From Candidatus Marimicrobium litorale (GTDB lineage: Bacteria; Pseudomonadota; Gammaproteobacteria; Pseudomonadales; Halieaceae): a DNA stretch of 64,000 bases. The first letter of the stretch is position 1. Each line of letters opens with the position of its first letter. The notes beneath the pieces are model-generated. The model searched no databases and had not been told where the DNA came from. It saw nothing but the letters and a program-made list of their open reading frames with translations. The stretch spans positions 2,418,001 through 2,482,000 of the forward strand of contig NZ_SHNO01000001.1 in NCBI RefSeq assembly GCF_026262645.1. Reading direction: 5' to 3'. Positions 47,030-56,530 of the stretch are shown in pieces. A program made the translations under genes and the position numbers.

Positions 47030-48283
47030 ATGAGCTACTTCACCTTTCGCGGGGAAACCCTGCACGCTGAAGACGTGGCAGTCAGCGATATCGCTGCCGA
47101 GCATGGCACACCCTGCTACATCTACTCTCGAGCCGCGCTGGAAGCGTCTTTCCTTGCCTATGGCGATGCGCTTGCGGGCACCGATCACCTGGTCTGTTAT
47201 GCGGTCAAGGCGAATTCAAGCCTGGCAGTGCTCGATGTGCTGGCCCGCCTGGGGGCCGGCTTCGATATCGTATCTGGCGGGGAACTGGAGCGCGTACTCG
47301 CCGCCGGCGGGGATCCGGCCAAGGTCGTTTTTTCCGGTGTCAGCAAAACCGCTGATGAAATGGCGCGTGCACTGGACCTCGGTATTCACTGTTTCAATCT
47401 GGAGTCAGAGGGGGAGCTGGAGGCACTTAACTGCGTCGCAGCCGAAAAAGCATGTGTGGCGCCCGTCTCTATCAGGGTGAACCCCGACGTGGATGCCAAA
47501 ACCCACCCCTACATTTCAACCGGGCTAAAAGAGAACAAGTTCGGCCTGGCCATCGACGAAGCGCTGGCCGTTTATCAGCGTGCCGCGCAAATGAATCATG
47601 TGGAGGTTGTCGGGCTTGATTGCCATATTGGCTCTCAGCTAACCGACATAACACCATTTATCGACACCCTGCATCGCCTGCTCGAACTGGTAGACAGGCT
47701 GGCCGATATAGGCATCACGATAAAGCATCTGGACCTGGGCGGCGGGTTAGGTGTCACATACCGGGATGAACAACCTCCCTCCGTCGCTGATTACATGGAC
47801 GAAGTTCGCCGGGTGCTGGGAGATCGCCCGTTGAAGCTGCTGTTTGAACCGGGCCGCTCCATCGCCGCCAATGCAGGCATCCTGGTAATGCGCACAGAGT
47901 ACCTCAAGTCCACCGCTGACCATCATTTCGCCATTGTCGACGCGGCGATGAACGACATGCTGCGCCCGGCTCTCTACCAAGCCTGGATGGACATCCAACC
48001 GGTGCAGCGACGCTCTGGCGGGCACCTCACCACATGGGACATCGTGGGCCCTGTCTGCGAAACGGGCGACTTTCTGGGCAAGGGGCGGGAGCTGAGTCTC
48101 AGCCAGGGAGACTTGCTGGCCATGTTCGGTGCGGGAGCCTACGGCTTCGTAATGAGTTCCAATTACAACAGCAGGCCCCGTGCAGCAGAGGTCATGGTGG
48201 ACGGCACAGCAGTTCACCTGGTGCGGCGGCGCGAAACTCTGGAGGATCTTCTCCGGGGGGAAACTACCCTGACGGAGAGCTGA
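47030..48283 (+). CDS. lysA: Diaminopimelate decarboxylase
   Basis: 417 residues. The pyridoxal phosphate lysine is K60 in [13 protein letters not shown]; further family motifs are [32 protein letters not shown] and [11 protein letters not shown]. It makes lysine from meso-diaminopimelate. GGGGAG stands seven bases before the ATG. The gene is 15 bases after lptM and 13 before dapF, in one operon. Confidence 0.96.
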   Translation: MSYFTFRGETLHAEDVAVSDIAAEHGTPCYIYSRAALEASFLAYGDALAGTDHLVCYAVKANSSLAVLDVLARLGAGFDIVSGGELERVLAAGGDPAKVVFSGVSKTADEMARALDLGIHCFNLESEGELEALNCVAAEKACVAPVSIRVNPDVDAKTHPYISTGLKENKFGLAIDEALAVYQRAAQMNHVEVVGLDCHIGSQLTDITPFIDTLHRLLELVDRLADIGITIKHLDLGGGLGVTYRDEQPPSVADYMDEVRRVLGDRPLKLLFEPGRSIAANAGILVMRTEYLKSTADHHFAIVDAAMNDMLRPALYQAWMDIQPVQRRSGGHLTTWDIVGPVCETGDFLGKGRELSLSQGDLLAMFGAGAYGFVMSSNYNSRPRAAEVMVDGTAVHLVRRRETLEDLLRGETTLTES

Positions 48284-48296
48284 ACGAGACATCGCC

Positions 48297-49127
48297 ATGC
48301 GCCTATATTTCACTAAAATGCACGGCATCGGTAATGACTTTGTTGTTATCGACCTTGTCACCCAGAGTTGTTCACTGCGCGCCCGTGATATCCGCAAGCT
48401 GGCGGACCGACATTGTGGCGTTGGCTGTGACCAGGTTTTGGTCGTGGAGCCACCTCAAAACGCTAATGCGGACTTTCGTTACCGCATCTATAACGCCGAT
48501 GGCGAAGAGGTCGAGCAATGCGGCAACGGCGCGCGCTGCTTCGCACGCTTTGTGCGTGAAAAGAAGCTGACTGGCAAGCGGGTCATTAGTGTTGAGACGG
48601 CCAGCGGTATCATCGAGCTACGCGTACTTGCCAACCACGAGGTGGAAGTCCAGATGGCTGTACCGGAGTTCGAACCCGGCAAGATTCCCTTTAACGCACC
48701 CGCCCGCGCCGACAGCTATTGGTTGCAACTAGCCGGCCACGCGCGCGAGATTGGAGCGGTATCAATGGGTAATCCGCACGCGCTGCTGCGGGTAGACAGC
48801 ACCGCCGATGCCGATGTGGCAGGGCTGGGGCCTACCATTGAGTCCCATCCGGATTTCCCCCGGCGTGTCAACGCTGGTTTTATGGAAGTGGTGTCTAGAG
48901 AGTTCATTCGACTGCGTGTCTACGAGCGCGGCGCAGGAGAGACACTCGCCTGTGGCAGCGGTGCCTGTGCGGCCGTAGCCTATGGGATATCAAGGGACTG
49001 GCTCAGCGAATCCGTGACAGTTGAGCTGCCGGGGGGTAAGCTTTCCCTATCGTGGGGAGGAGAGGGCCAGCCCGTGATCATGACGGGGCCCACCGCGGTG
49101 GTGTTCGAGGGAAGCATAAACATCTGA
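48297..49127 (+). CDS. dapF: Diaminopimelate epimerase
   Basis: 276 residues with the two catalytic cysteines in CGNGARC (Cys75) and ACGSGAC (Cys219), plus the MHGIGNDF N-terminus. It converts LL- to meso-diaminopimelate for lysine and peptidoglycan. It directly follows lysA. Confidence 0.96.
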   Translation: MRLYFTKMHGIGNDFVVIDLVTQSCSLRARDIRKLADRHCGVGCDQVLVVEPPQNANADFRYRIYNADGEEVEQCGNGARCFARFVREKKLTGKRVISVETASGIIELRVLANHEVEVQMAVPEFEPGKIPFNAPARADSYWLQLAGHAREIGAVSMGNPHALLRVDSTADADVAGLGPTIESHPDFPRRVNAGFMEVVSREFIRLRVYERGAGETLACGSGACAAVAYGISRDWLSESVTVELPGGKLSLSWGGEGQPVIMTGPTAVVFEGSINI

Positions 49128-49169
49128 AGCTTCCATGGGGAGCGACACAATAATAGGGGAACCACTCAC

Positions 49170-49877
49170 ATGTCCGCCAAAAAAAAGGCCGTTGTCGAGC
49201 AACAGGGTGAACTCGAACTCAACGATGAAGCCGTAAGAGAGTACCTCAAGAATCACGACGACTTCCTGCAGCGTCACCCGGATATGCTGGACTATCTGCA
49301 TATATCCCACGGGTCTGGCGGCGCTGTGTCACTGGTAGAGAAACAGGCCAGCGTCTTGCGCGAACGCAATACGGCATTGCGGCAGCAACTGAAAACTCTG
49401 ACCGGCAACGCGCGTCACAACGATGTCCTGTTCGACCGGACCCGGATCCTGTTGCTGCAGCTACTCGACGCAGACTCGCGGGAAAACCTTTACAGCACAT
49501 TTATGCAGGCAATACCGCGGGATTTCGAAATCGAACACGCGAGTATGATTCTCTACAGCGATGATGCTGCCGCAAAAGGCTGGCGCAGTGAAACCCGGGA
49601 GACCGTCAACGAACAGATCGGCGGACTGTTCCCCGGCCACAAACCCGTTTGCGGCACGGTGCGGGAAAAAGAGCTGATGTTCCTGTTTCCCGATGGCGAC
49701 AGCGTGGGCTCGGCTGCTCTGGCACCTCTGGTGCAAGACGAGGAACAGCTGGGCCTGATTGCAGTAGGCAGCGCAGATGCGAATCGCTATAACAGCAAGG
49801 TCGATACCCTTTTCCTGACGCACATCGCCGATGTTATGGTGAAGTTGATGTCGCGCCTGCCCGGGGCGGAAGCCTGA
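49170..49877 (+). CDS. DUF484 family protein
   Basis: 235 residues. N-terminal VREYLKNHDDFLQRHPDMLDYLHI is the DUF484 signature, followed by a coiled coil and a GAF-like domain (LLQLLDADSRENLYSTF to the end). It always sits between dapF and xerC; its function is unknown, though GAF folds bind small ligands. The start ATG has TAGGGGA about 10 bases upstream. Confidence 0.9.
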   Translation: MSAKKKAVVEQQGELELNDEAVREYLKNHDDFLQRHPDMLDYLHISHGSGGAVSLVEKQASVLRERNTALRQQLKTLTGNARHNDVLFDRTRILLLQLLDADSRENLYSTFMQAIPRDFEIEHASMILYSDDAAAKGWRSETRETVNEQIGGLFPGHKPVCGTVREKELMFLFPDGDSVGSAALAPLVQDEEQLGLIAVGSADANRYNSKVDTLFLTHIADVMVKLMSRLPGAEA

Positions 49878-49883
49878 GGTCGC

Positions 49884-50807
49884 GTGGCCAACGCCCTATC
49901 ACCTGTTCGGCCTGAGGACGGAGCGACCGCTCGTTTTATCCGTTACCTGCGAGATGTGCGCCGCTTATCCCCTCACACACTCAGTAATTATCGGCGCGAC
50001 CTCGACTCGCTTGCGCATTTCGCCGCGCAACGGGACACGCCAATAGAGAACTTGATAGAGGCGGACATTCGGGCATGGACCAGCCAATTACACCGGCGCG
50101 GCCTGGCACCCGCCAGCATCCAGCGCCAGCTCTCTGCAGCACGCTCTTTCTACAACTACCTGGCGCGGGAAAACGGCCATCAACGCAATCCAGCTGGCAG
50201 CGTCCAGGCACCGCGAAAACCACGCAAACTGCCCCGAACAATGGACGCAGACCAAGTCAATCAGTTTCTCTCGCAACCGGCCCGCACCGTCATAGAACGA
50301 CGTGACAAGGCCATGGCGGAGCTGTTCTATTCGTCTGGCTTGCGACTCGCCGAGCTGGCCGCCATCAACATTGACGATATCGACGCCACGCTGCTGACCG
50401 TTATCGGCAAAGGCAACAAAGCCCGCACGATACCGATAGGGTCTGTCGCTCGCGAGGCCATCAAGGTGTGGTTGCAGGTTCGTCCGACCATCGGGGCAGA
50501 CCACCCCGATCGAGACGCCCTGTTTACCAGTAAGCGTGGCCGCCGCATCAGCCCGCGCAGTATTCAGGCGCGCCTGAAGCTGCTGGCCCGAAAAGCAGGG
50601 GTACACCAGGATGTGCATCCCCACATGTTGCGACATTCCTTTGCCAGCCACTTACTGGAATCCAGCGGCGACCTGCGAGCGGTGCAAGAGCTGCTGGGAC
50701 ACGAGAATATCTCCACCACCCAGATCTACACCCATCTGGACTTCCAGCATCTGGCAAAAGTCTATGACGACGCGCATCCTAGGGCGAAACGTCGCAAGGA
50801 GGACTGA
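49884..50807 (+). CDS. xerC: Tyrosine recombinase XerC
   Basis: 307 residues, GTG start. An N-terminal core-binding SAM-like domain (FIRYLRDVRRLSPHTLSNYRR) precedes the catalytic domain with SSGLRLAEL (Arg I), GKGNKAR (Lys), HMLRHSFASHLL (His-x-x-Arg), LGHENISTTQIYTH with the nucleophile Tyr282. Together with XerD it resolves chromosome dimers at dif; no dif site was identified in this window. The context dapF-DUF484-xerC-HAD identifies it as XerC rather than XerD. Confidence 0.95.
   Translation: MANALSPVRPEDGATARFIRYLRDVRRLSPHTLSNYRRDLDSLAHFAAQRDTPIENLIEADIRAWTSQLHRRGLAPASIQRQLSAARSFYNYLARENGHQRNPAGSVQAPRKPRKLPRTMDADQVNQFLSQPARTVIERRDKAMAELFYSSGLRLAELAAINIDDIDATLLTVIGKGNKARTIPIGSVAREAIKVWLQVRPTIGADHPDRDALFTSKRGRRISPRSIQARLKLLARKAGVHQDVHPHMLRHSFASHLLESSGDLRAVQELLGHENISTTQIYTHLDFQHLAKVYDDAHPRAKRRKED
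50796..50802 (+). promoter_or_regulatory. Strong ribosome site inside the end of xerC
   Basis: AAGGAGG, a near-perfect Shine-Dalgarno sequence, ends six bases before the CTG at 50809, which is otherwise the only codon at proper spacing in the frame of the next gene. The first in-frame GTG (50821) is 18 bases away. Confidence 0.75.
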
Positions 50808-50808
50808 G

Positions 50809-51516
50809 CTGACTATCTCGGTGATCACGTTCGACCTCGACAACACCCTGTGGGATGTCGAACCGGCGCTATTACGGGCGGAGGAGGCGCAACGGCAGTG
50901 GCTTATCACCCACCGACCCGGCGCCATCGAGGTATTCGACCATGATGCCCTGTTTGAATTCAAAAAAGCGGTGTGGAAACGCCATCCTCAGTTGGTGCAT
51001 AACGTCACCCAAATGCGCCTACAAACACTGTACGAACTCCTGCTGATAGCCGACTATTCCGAGACGGAGGCGAGCAGTGGCGCCAGTGAGGCCTTCGCCG
51101 TATTCCTGGCGGAGCGACACAAGGTGGTGCTTTACGAGGAAGCTCTGTCCATTCTGGAAACACTGGCCCGGAGCTATACGCTGGGCGCTCTGACCAATGG
51201 CAACGCAGATATCTACAAGACCGACGCCGCCGAATACTTCGACTTTGCTTTTTTGGCAGAGGACATCGGCCGCGCCAAACCCCACCCGGACATGTTCCAG
51301 GCCGCGCTTGACAAGACCGGTGTCAAAGCCGACCAAATCATTCATGTCGGCGACGATCCAGATCACGATGTGCAAGGCGCCAATGCTATCGGGATGCGCA
51401 GCGTCTGGGTGAACCTACGCGGCAAGCTCTGGCCAGGCGGTACTCGCGCCGATGAAGAGATCGAAAAACTGCAGGCGTTACCCGCCGCGATTGCGCGCAT
51501 TGCTGCCATGCCCTGA
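50809..51516 (+). CDS. HAD-family hydrolase (YjjG/YigB-like), probable CTG start
   Basis: 235 residues if read from CTG 50809 (alternative GTG 50821 gives 231). Motif I FDLDNTLW (Asp9, Asp11), motif II LTNGNAD, Lys in GRAKPHPDMF and motif IV HVGDDPDHDVQGA make it an active-site-complete HAD phosphatase. The YigB/YjjG group dephosphorylates nucleotides or flavin precursors. It follows xerC by one base, as in Pseudomonas. It begins with TISVITFDLD, so homology needs a start four or five codons before FDLD, which only the CTG provides. Confidence 0.88.
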   Translation: MTISVITFDLDNTLWDVEPALLRAEEAQRQWLITHRPGAIEVFDHDALFEFKKAVWKRHPQLVHNVTQMRLQTLYELLLIADYSETEASSGASEAFAVFLAERHKVVLYEEALSILETLARSYTLGALTNGNADIYKTDAAEYFDFAFLAEDIGRAKPHPDMFQAALDKTGVKADQIIHVGDDPDHDVQGANAIGMRSVWVNLRGKLWPGGTRADEEIEKLQALPAAIARIAAMP

Positions 51517-51640
51517 ACACCCGTGCTGCCGAGCCGGGTCGTCGCTGCGCCCTCGCAAGGCGCGGCCAACCTTATCTGTCGCTATTCTCCGCAGGGCTAT
51601 GACCCGGTGAGTACCCGGATGTGGCTTTATTCGACAGCAT

Positions 51641-51665
51641 AAAAAAAGGGGGCCATAAGGCCCCC
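51641..51665 (-). terminator. Intrinsic terminator of the torF-glnK-amt operon
   Basis: On the minus strand GGGGGCC, loop TTAT, GGCCCCC is followed by seven T residues, starting 36 bases after the amt stop. The plus strand lacks a T run, so it acts for amt and not for the HAD gene. Confidence 0.88.
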
Positions 51666-51701
51666 CAAAACACGCATCGTTAAATGCGCCCGCAAAGTGT
51701 G

Positions 51702-52970
51702 TTACGAACGGCCACTGCCGCTGGCGCCGACGAACTCGGGGTAGGCCTCCATACCGCATTCCGCCATATCGACGCCCTCATATTCCTCCTGCTCGCTGAC
51801 GCGAATACCCATGACCGCTTTGAGAATGCCCCACACGATGAGGCTGGAGAAAAACACCCAGCCAAAGATCGTAGCAGCACCGATCAGCTGACCGCTGAAC
51901 GATGAGTTCTCACCGTTGGTGACCGGCACCAGCAGCAAACCCAGCAGCCCGACCACACCGTGGACCGAGATGGCACCGACGGGATCGTCAATCTTCAACT
52001 TGTCCAGCATCACGATAGAAAACACGACCAGTACACCGCCCGCCGCGCCAAACAGAGTCGCCTGCACAGCAGTGGGCGTAGACGGCTCGGCGGTGATCGC
52101 CACCAGACCGGCCAAGGCGCCGTTCAGCGCCATGGTGAGGTCAGCCTTGCCGAACATGAGTCGCGCCAAAATCAACGCGGCGATCAGACCACCCGCAGCA
52201 GCAGCGTTGGTGTTCATAAACACGACCGCCACCGCATTCGCGCTCTCGACGCTGGCCGTTGCCAGCACAGAGCCACCGTTGAAACCGAACCACCCCATCC
52301 AAAGGATGAAGGTGCCCAGCGTTGCGAGAGGAAGGTTGGCGCCTGGAATAGGACGTACCGACCCGTCCGCACCGTATTTCCCTTTGCGCGCGCCAAGCAG
52401 CAGCACACCGGCCAGTGCCGCGGCCGCGCCGGCCATGTGCACAATGCCAGAGCCAGCAAAGTCAGAAAAACCTAGATCACCCAGCGTGTAGAGGCCGAAT
52501 ACCGGCATCCCGCCCCAAGTCCAGGAACCTTCCATCGGATAAATGAAACCGGTCATGACCACTGCGAAGGCAAGAAACGCCCAAAGCTTCATGCGCTCTG
52601 CCACCGCGCCCGAAACGATAGACATTGCCGTGGCGACAAATACCACCTGGAAGAAGAAATCGGCTGACGGTGCATAGGTCGCCGGTTCTTCTGCCCCGGC
52701 GACACCATCGCCGACGATACCGCTCAAGAACGTGGTGATTTCACCCCCGCCGTACATAATCGAATAGCCGCAGACCATGTACATGGTGCAGGCCACCGCA
52801 TACAGGCTGATGTTTTTCAGCAGGATTTCAGTCGTGTTTTTAGAGCGGACCAGGCCGGCTTCGAGCATTGCGAAACCTGCCGCCATCCACATCACCAGCG
52901 CGCCACAGACCAAGAAATAAAAGGTATCCAGGGCGTACTGTAGTTCAAAAATTGAGTTTTCCATGGGCAT
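51702..52970 (-). CDS. amt: Ammonium transporter Amt
   Basis: 422 residues with 11 hydrophobic helices and no long N-terminal signal. Amt motifs are AAGFAMLEAGLVRSKN, DFAGSGIVHM and the twin-His pore helices (SVHGVVGLLGLLL). It conducts ammonium and is blocked by GlnK, encoded upstream on the same transcript. A second ATG two codons in (52964) is also possible. Transcription probably starts at the sigma-54 promoter before torF. Confidence 0.94.
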   Translation of the reverse strand: MPMENSIFELQYALDTFYFLVCGALVMWMAAGFAMLEAGLVRSKNTTEILLKNISLYAVACTMYMVCGYSIMYGGGEITTFLSGIVGDGVAGAEEPATYAPSADFFFQVVFVATAMSIVSGAVAERMKLWAFLAFAVVMTGFIYPMEGSWTWGGMPVFGLYTLGDLGFSDFAGSGIVHMAGAAAALAGVLLLGARKGKYGADGSVRPIPGANLPLATLGTFILWMGWFGFNGGSVLATASVESANAVAVVFMNTNAAAAGGLIAALILARLMFGKADLTMALNGALAGLVAITAEPSTPTAVQATLFGAAGGVLVVFSIVMLDKLKIDDPVGAISVHGVVGLLGLLLVPVTNGENSSFSGQLIGAATIFGWVFFSSLIVWGILKAVMGIRVSEQEEYEGVDMAECGMEAYPEFVGASGSGRS

Positions 52971-52982
52971 AGCTCTCTCGTT

Positions 52983-53008
52983 ACGGCTGATTTTTAAGCG
53001 TCAGCCGT
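52983..53008 (-). other. Intercistronic hairpin between glnK and amt
   Basis: ACGGCTGA and TCAGCCGT, eight perfect pairs with a ten-base loop, 13 bases upstream of the amt start. No T run follows on the minus strand. It could set relative expression of glnK and amt by stabilising upstream mRNA. Confidence 0.5.
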
Positions 53009-53060
53009 GGTTTAGTGGATCGTTTTCAGGGTGTTGCTATTGGGTGTTACATTTCAGTCT

Positions 53061-53456
<396 letters not shown>

Positions 53457-53459
53457 CTA

Positions 53460-54194
53460 TTAAAAGCTCTTGGCGATGCTGAATACTGCGGTGTCGTCGC
53501 AGGCATCTGCATCGTTAAAGCAGTCATCGGTATCGAGGTCGGTACCAACCCACGCCACCGAAAGATCCACACCCTTGAAGGTGTAAGTCAGCGTCACTGA
53601 GTAATCAGTGTAGGAATCTTCTCCCGTTGGAAAGAAATCCTTCTCATCGAAGTCGTTATAGCCGGCATGCAAACCCAGTGAAAAGTCTTCCGCGAAGGTA
53701 AGGCTATAGTCTCCGGAGTAGTACCAGAACTTTCCAGTCTCGGCGTAATAGTCATTCGAGTAGGTAACACCGATGGTCAGATCACGCCAGGACGGCTTGA
53801 TGTAGAACTCCTGATAATCGCCCTTGGGGTCAACCGTGTCACCCGGGTACTGATAATAGGTGTACCCTACGTCAATACCGAAGTCAGTATCACCAATCGG
53901 GCCAGACCAGCCCGCGTAGTAGTCAATCTCCATCGTGCCGAAGCTACCGGTGTCGTTGTCGCTGCCGAAGTCGACGGAAGACGCCCAGGTGCCCAGATAA
54001 AAGCCCGGTTCCCAGCTGGCATCGAATCCACCCTGGACGGCCGCATCTGTGCCTGTTTGCGAGATGCCGCGGAAGCGGTAATCGCTCACCAATGCGACAT
54101 TCGCACTCACGTCAAACGCTTGTGCGGCAGTCGCCCCTATCCCAGACAACAACGCCGTGGATACGGCTGCGGTAATCAGTTTCTTGTTTAACAT
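53460..54194 (-). CDS. TorF-family putative porin (TIGR02001)
   Basis: 244 residues. A signal peptide (KKLITAAVSTALLSGIGATAAQA) is followed by an acidic, aromatic-rich beta-barrel ending in phenylalanine (SIAKSF), as expected for an outer-membrane protein. VALVSDYRFRGISQTGTDAAVQGGF is the signature start of the TIGR02001/Gcw_chp family, which often precedes glnK-amt. It probably lets nitrogen compounds pass the outer membrane. It is first behind the sigma-54 promoter. Confidence 0.9.
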   Translation of the reverse strand: MLNKKLITAAVSTALLSGIGATAAQAFDVSANVALVSDYRFRGISQTGTDAAVQGGFDASWEPGFYLGTWASSVDFGSDNDTGSFGTMEIDYYAGWSGPIGDTDFGIDVGYTYYQYPGDTVDPKGDYQEFYIKPSWRDLTIGVTYSNDYYAETGKFWYYSGDYSLTFAEDFSLGLHAGYNDFDEKDFFPTGEDSYTDYSVTLTYTFKGVDLSVAWVGTDLDTDDCFNDADACDDTAVFSIAKSF

Positions 54195-54300
54195 GTTTCT
54201 TCTCCCTTAGGATTAAAGTCATAAAACAGACTCTCTAACGTGTCAGGTAATCGCTGCGGGCACTGTGTGTGCGCGTTGCCGGTCTGTCACAGAGAACAAA

Positions 54301-54315
54301 GCAGAGTCTGTGCCA
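54301..54315 (-). promoter_or_regulatory. Sigma-54 promoter of torF-glnK-amt
   Basis: On the minus strand TGGCAC, five bases, CTGC: the conserved GG (-24) and GC (-12) stand exactly ten bases apart, with one mismatch to the consensus TGGCAC-N5-TTGC. It lies about 107 bases before the torF ATG, giving a leader of about 95 bases. Confidence 0.75.
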
Positions 54316-54393
54316 ATTAGTATATTCTTTAGGAATATCAATAAGATATTAACTAGTGCCGAAATAGTGTACGCCGCGAAGCGCCCGCAAAAC

Positions 54394-54408
54394 GCACTCA
54401 TACGGTGC
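54394..54408. promoter_or_regulatory. NtrC-type enhancer site 1
   Basis: GCAC, seven bases (TCATACG), GTGC, the dyad and spacing of the NtrC consensus GCAC-N7-GTGC. About 80 bases upstream of the -24 element. Confidence 0.62.
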
Positions 54409-54411
54409 GTT

Positions 54412-54426
54412 GCACAATAAGCGTGC
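54412..54426. promoter_or_regulatory. NtrC-type enhancer site 2
   Basis: GCAC, seven bases (AATAAGC), GTGC; the same dyad 18 bases from site 1. Tandem sites fit the cooperative binding of NtrC dimers. It also lies 80 bases before ubiK, which may be unaffected. Confidence 0.62.
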
Positions 54427-54505
54427 GGATTTTCGCACTGTGCCGACTCGCTGATTTGCTCTACACTTCGGGCTCTCATGCGGTCTCGCGCAAAGGCTCA
54501 CTTAC

Positions 54506-54754
54506 ATGGCACCAAAACCCCCTCCTCCCCCCTGGGATCTACTGCAACAGGCGAGCGCCCGGATGGGCGGCGAACTGGACAAGGGCGCGCGCGCCCTTGC
54601 GCAGTCAGCGCTATCTAAGCTGGACGTGGTCAGCCGGGAGGAATTTGATGCACAAAGCGCGCTGCTCAAGCGCACGCAAGAGCGTGTCATTGAGCTGGAA
54701 AACACTCTGGAGGCGCTGGCGAAAGCACTCGAAGAGGGCAACAGCGAGGCGTAG
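54506..54754 (+). CDS. ubiK: Ubiquinone accessory factor UbiK (BMFP/YqiC)
   Basis: 82 residues. A Pro-rich N-terminus is followed by an amphipathic helix and a C-terminal trimeric coiled coil (SREEFDAQSALLKRTQERVIELENTLEAL with heptads). The FDAQSALLKRTQERV pattern is diagnostic of the UbiK/BMFP family. It assists the UbiJ/UbiK complex in aerobic ubiquinone synthesis. It precedes comM, as in many gammaproteobacteria. Confidence 0.88.
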   Translation: MAPKPPPPPWDLLQQASARMGGELDKGARALAQSALSKLDVVSREEFDAQSALLKRTQERVIELENTLEALAKALEEGNSEA

Positions 54755-54874
54755 TGGCCGCGGTTCTTTGCTACACCTCCGCACGGCGGCTGTATTCACT
54801 CATTTCAGACCAATCAATTCATCCACCCGCGCGCCTCGCATACACTGCCAGGAACGTCATGGACAGGGCGCAGG

Positions 54875-56377
54875 ATGGCGATGGAATTATCGGTGTTGTA
54901 CAGTCGCGCCCTTTGCGGCCTGGACGCCCCTCTGGTGCAGGTCGAGACACACCTGGCCAACGGCCTCCCCGCGTTTCACATTGTAGGCCTGCCCGAAACG
55001 GCTGTGCGCGAGAGCAAGGACCGCGTGCGCAGCGCGATAATAAACTCCCATTTCGAGTTCCCTGACCGACGGATCACCGTAAATCTTGCCCCCGCAGACC
55101 TGCCCAAGGAAGGCGGCCGCTTCGACCTCGCCATCGCGCTGGGCATACTCACCGCATCCGGCCAACTGCCTGTCAACGATCTGGCACTCTACGAATTTCT
55201 GGCGGAGCTGGCACTCGACGGGAGCCTTCGCGCTGTCCGCGGCAGCGTCGCCTCAGCTATCGCCGCCACGACCAGCGGGCGCCGGCTGGTGCTGGCTCAG
55301 GAAAGCGCCGGCTCTGCGGCACAGGTTCCGGGCAGCAAGATTATTGCCGCAGCAGATATCCTTACTCTGTGCGCCCACCTCAATGGCCGCGCAACCCTGC
55401 AGAGCGCCAGCCCGGACAATACGCTGGCCGCCGCAGCATACCCCGATATGGCTGACGTGGTCGGCCAGACTGCAGCGAGGCGCGCCATGGAAATCGCGGC
55501 CGCCGGGGGCCACAACCTGCTGTTCTGCGGTCCGCCCGGAACCGGCAAAACCCTGCTGGCTAGCAGGCTACCCGGTATATTGCCTCCTCCCCGCAGCAGA
55601 GAAGTCCTCTACGGTCTGGCCCTGCGGGATATTGAGGGTCTTCCCACGGGCACACCGAACCGCCTGCAGCGCCCCTTTCGCAGCCCCCACCACAGCGCCA
55701 CCGCCACCTCTCTGACCGGCGGTGGCGGCAGTCCTCGCCCGGGGGAGATTTCGCTGGCGCACGGGGGCGTTCTCTTTCTGGACGAGTTACCTGAATTTAA
55801 CCGCCGCTGCCTGGAGTCACTGCGCGAGCCCATGGAATCCGGTGAAATCACCCTGACTCGCACCAGGCGCCGAGTGACCTATCCAGCCCGCTTTCAATTA
55901 GTAGCCGCCATGAATCCATGCCCTTGCGGGTTTCTCGGTGACCCTGAGCGCTCCTGTCGTTGCAGGCCCGAGCAAGTCCAGCGCTATCGAGCGAGGCTGT
56001 CGGGACCGCTTTTGGACCGCATTGATCTGCACGTGACGGTGCCGCGCCTGCCACCCAGTCAACTGCTGTCTCGCACAGCATCGGCAGAAGCCTCGGCGCC
56101 AGTCCAGGCTCGCGTGACACGCTGCAGAGAGATTCAGCAGGCCCGCCAGGGTTGCTCCAATGCCGGGCTCACCTCGGCAAGCCTGCACAGCGTCTGCCAG
56201 CTCGGAAAAAAAGAAACCCGCCACCTGTCCACTGCAGCGCAGCGTATGCATCTGTCCGCAAGGGGGCTGCACCGCAGTCTCCGTGTCGCCCGCACCATCG
56301 CCGATCTGGAGCAACAGGACACGGTTAGCGCGCCGCATCTCGCTGAGGCGCTCGCCTACCGACAACAGACTGAATAA
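54875..56377 (+). CDS. comM: ComM/YifB-type AAA ATPase (Mg-chelatase-like)
   Basis: 500 residues. The N-terminal ChlI domain (HLANGLPAFHIVGLPETAVRES), Walker A GPPGTGKT (219-226), Walker B GVLFLDELPEF, FRSPHHSATATSL, and the cysteine-rich NPCPCGFLGDPERSCRC. ComM is a hexameric helicase that drives branch migration during integration of transformed DNA. A second ATG two codons in is possible. It suggests natural-transformation capacity if the uptake genes exist elsewhere. Confidence 0.93.
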   Translation: MAMELSVLYSRALCGLDAPLVQVETHLANGLPAFHIVGLPETAVRESKDRVRSAIINSHFEFPDRRITVNLAPADLPKEGGRFDLAIALGILTASGQLPVNDLALYEFLAELALDGSLRAVRGSVASAIAATTSGRRLVLAQESAGSAAQVPGSKIIAAADILTLCAHLNGRATLQSASPDNTLAAAAYPDMADVVGQTAARRAMEIAAAGGHNLLFCGPPGTGKTLLASRLPGILPPPRSREVLYGLALRDIEGLPTGTPNRLQRPFRSPHHSATATSLTGGGGSPRPGEISLAHGGVLFLDELPEFNRRCLESLREPMESGEITLTRTRRRVTYPARFQLVAAMNPCPCGFLGDPERSCRCRPEQVQRYRARLSGPLLDRIDLHVTVPRLPPSQLLSRTASAEASAPVQARVTRCREIQQARQGCSNAGLTSASLHSVCQLGKKETRHLSTAAQRMHLSARGLHRSLRVARTIADLEQQDTVSAPHLAEALAYRQQTE

Positions 56378-56530
56378 ATCGGCGTAATAACAAGATTTTC
56401 AAACCGGTCCCGCCAGACTGCTGATCACGGGTTTACCACAGGCCGAAGGCCATGCCACACTGGCTCGCGTAACCCTGTAAATAATGACGTGCTCGCCCGC
56501 AACGCGCGGTCGATGTGCCGGAGCGCCTTC

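Noticed and set aside
54244-54300. Third NtrC-like GCAC...GTGC pair near 54256
   Set aside because: The arms are five bases apart, not seven, so the dyad geometry does not fit.
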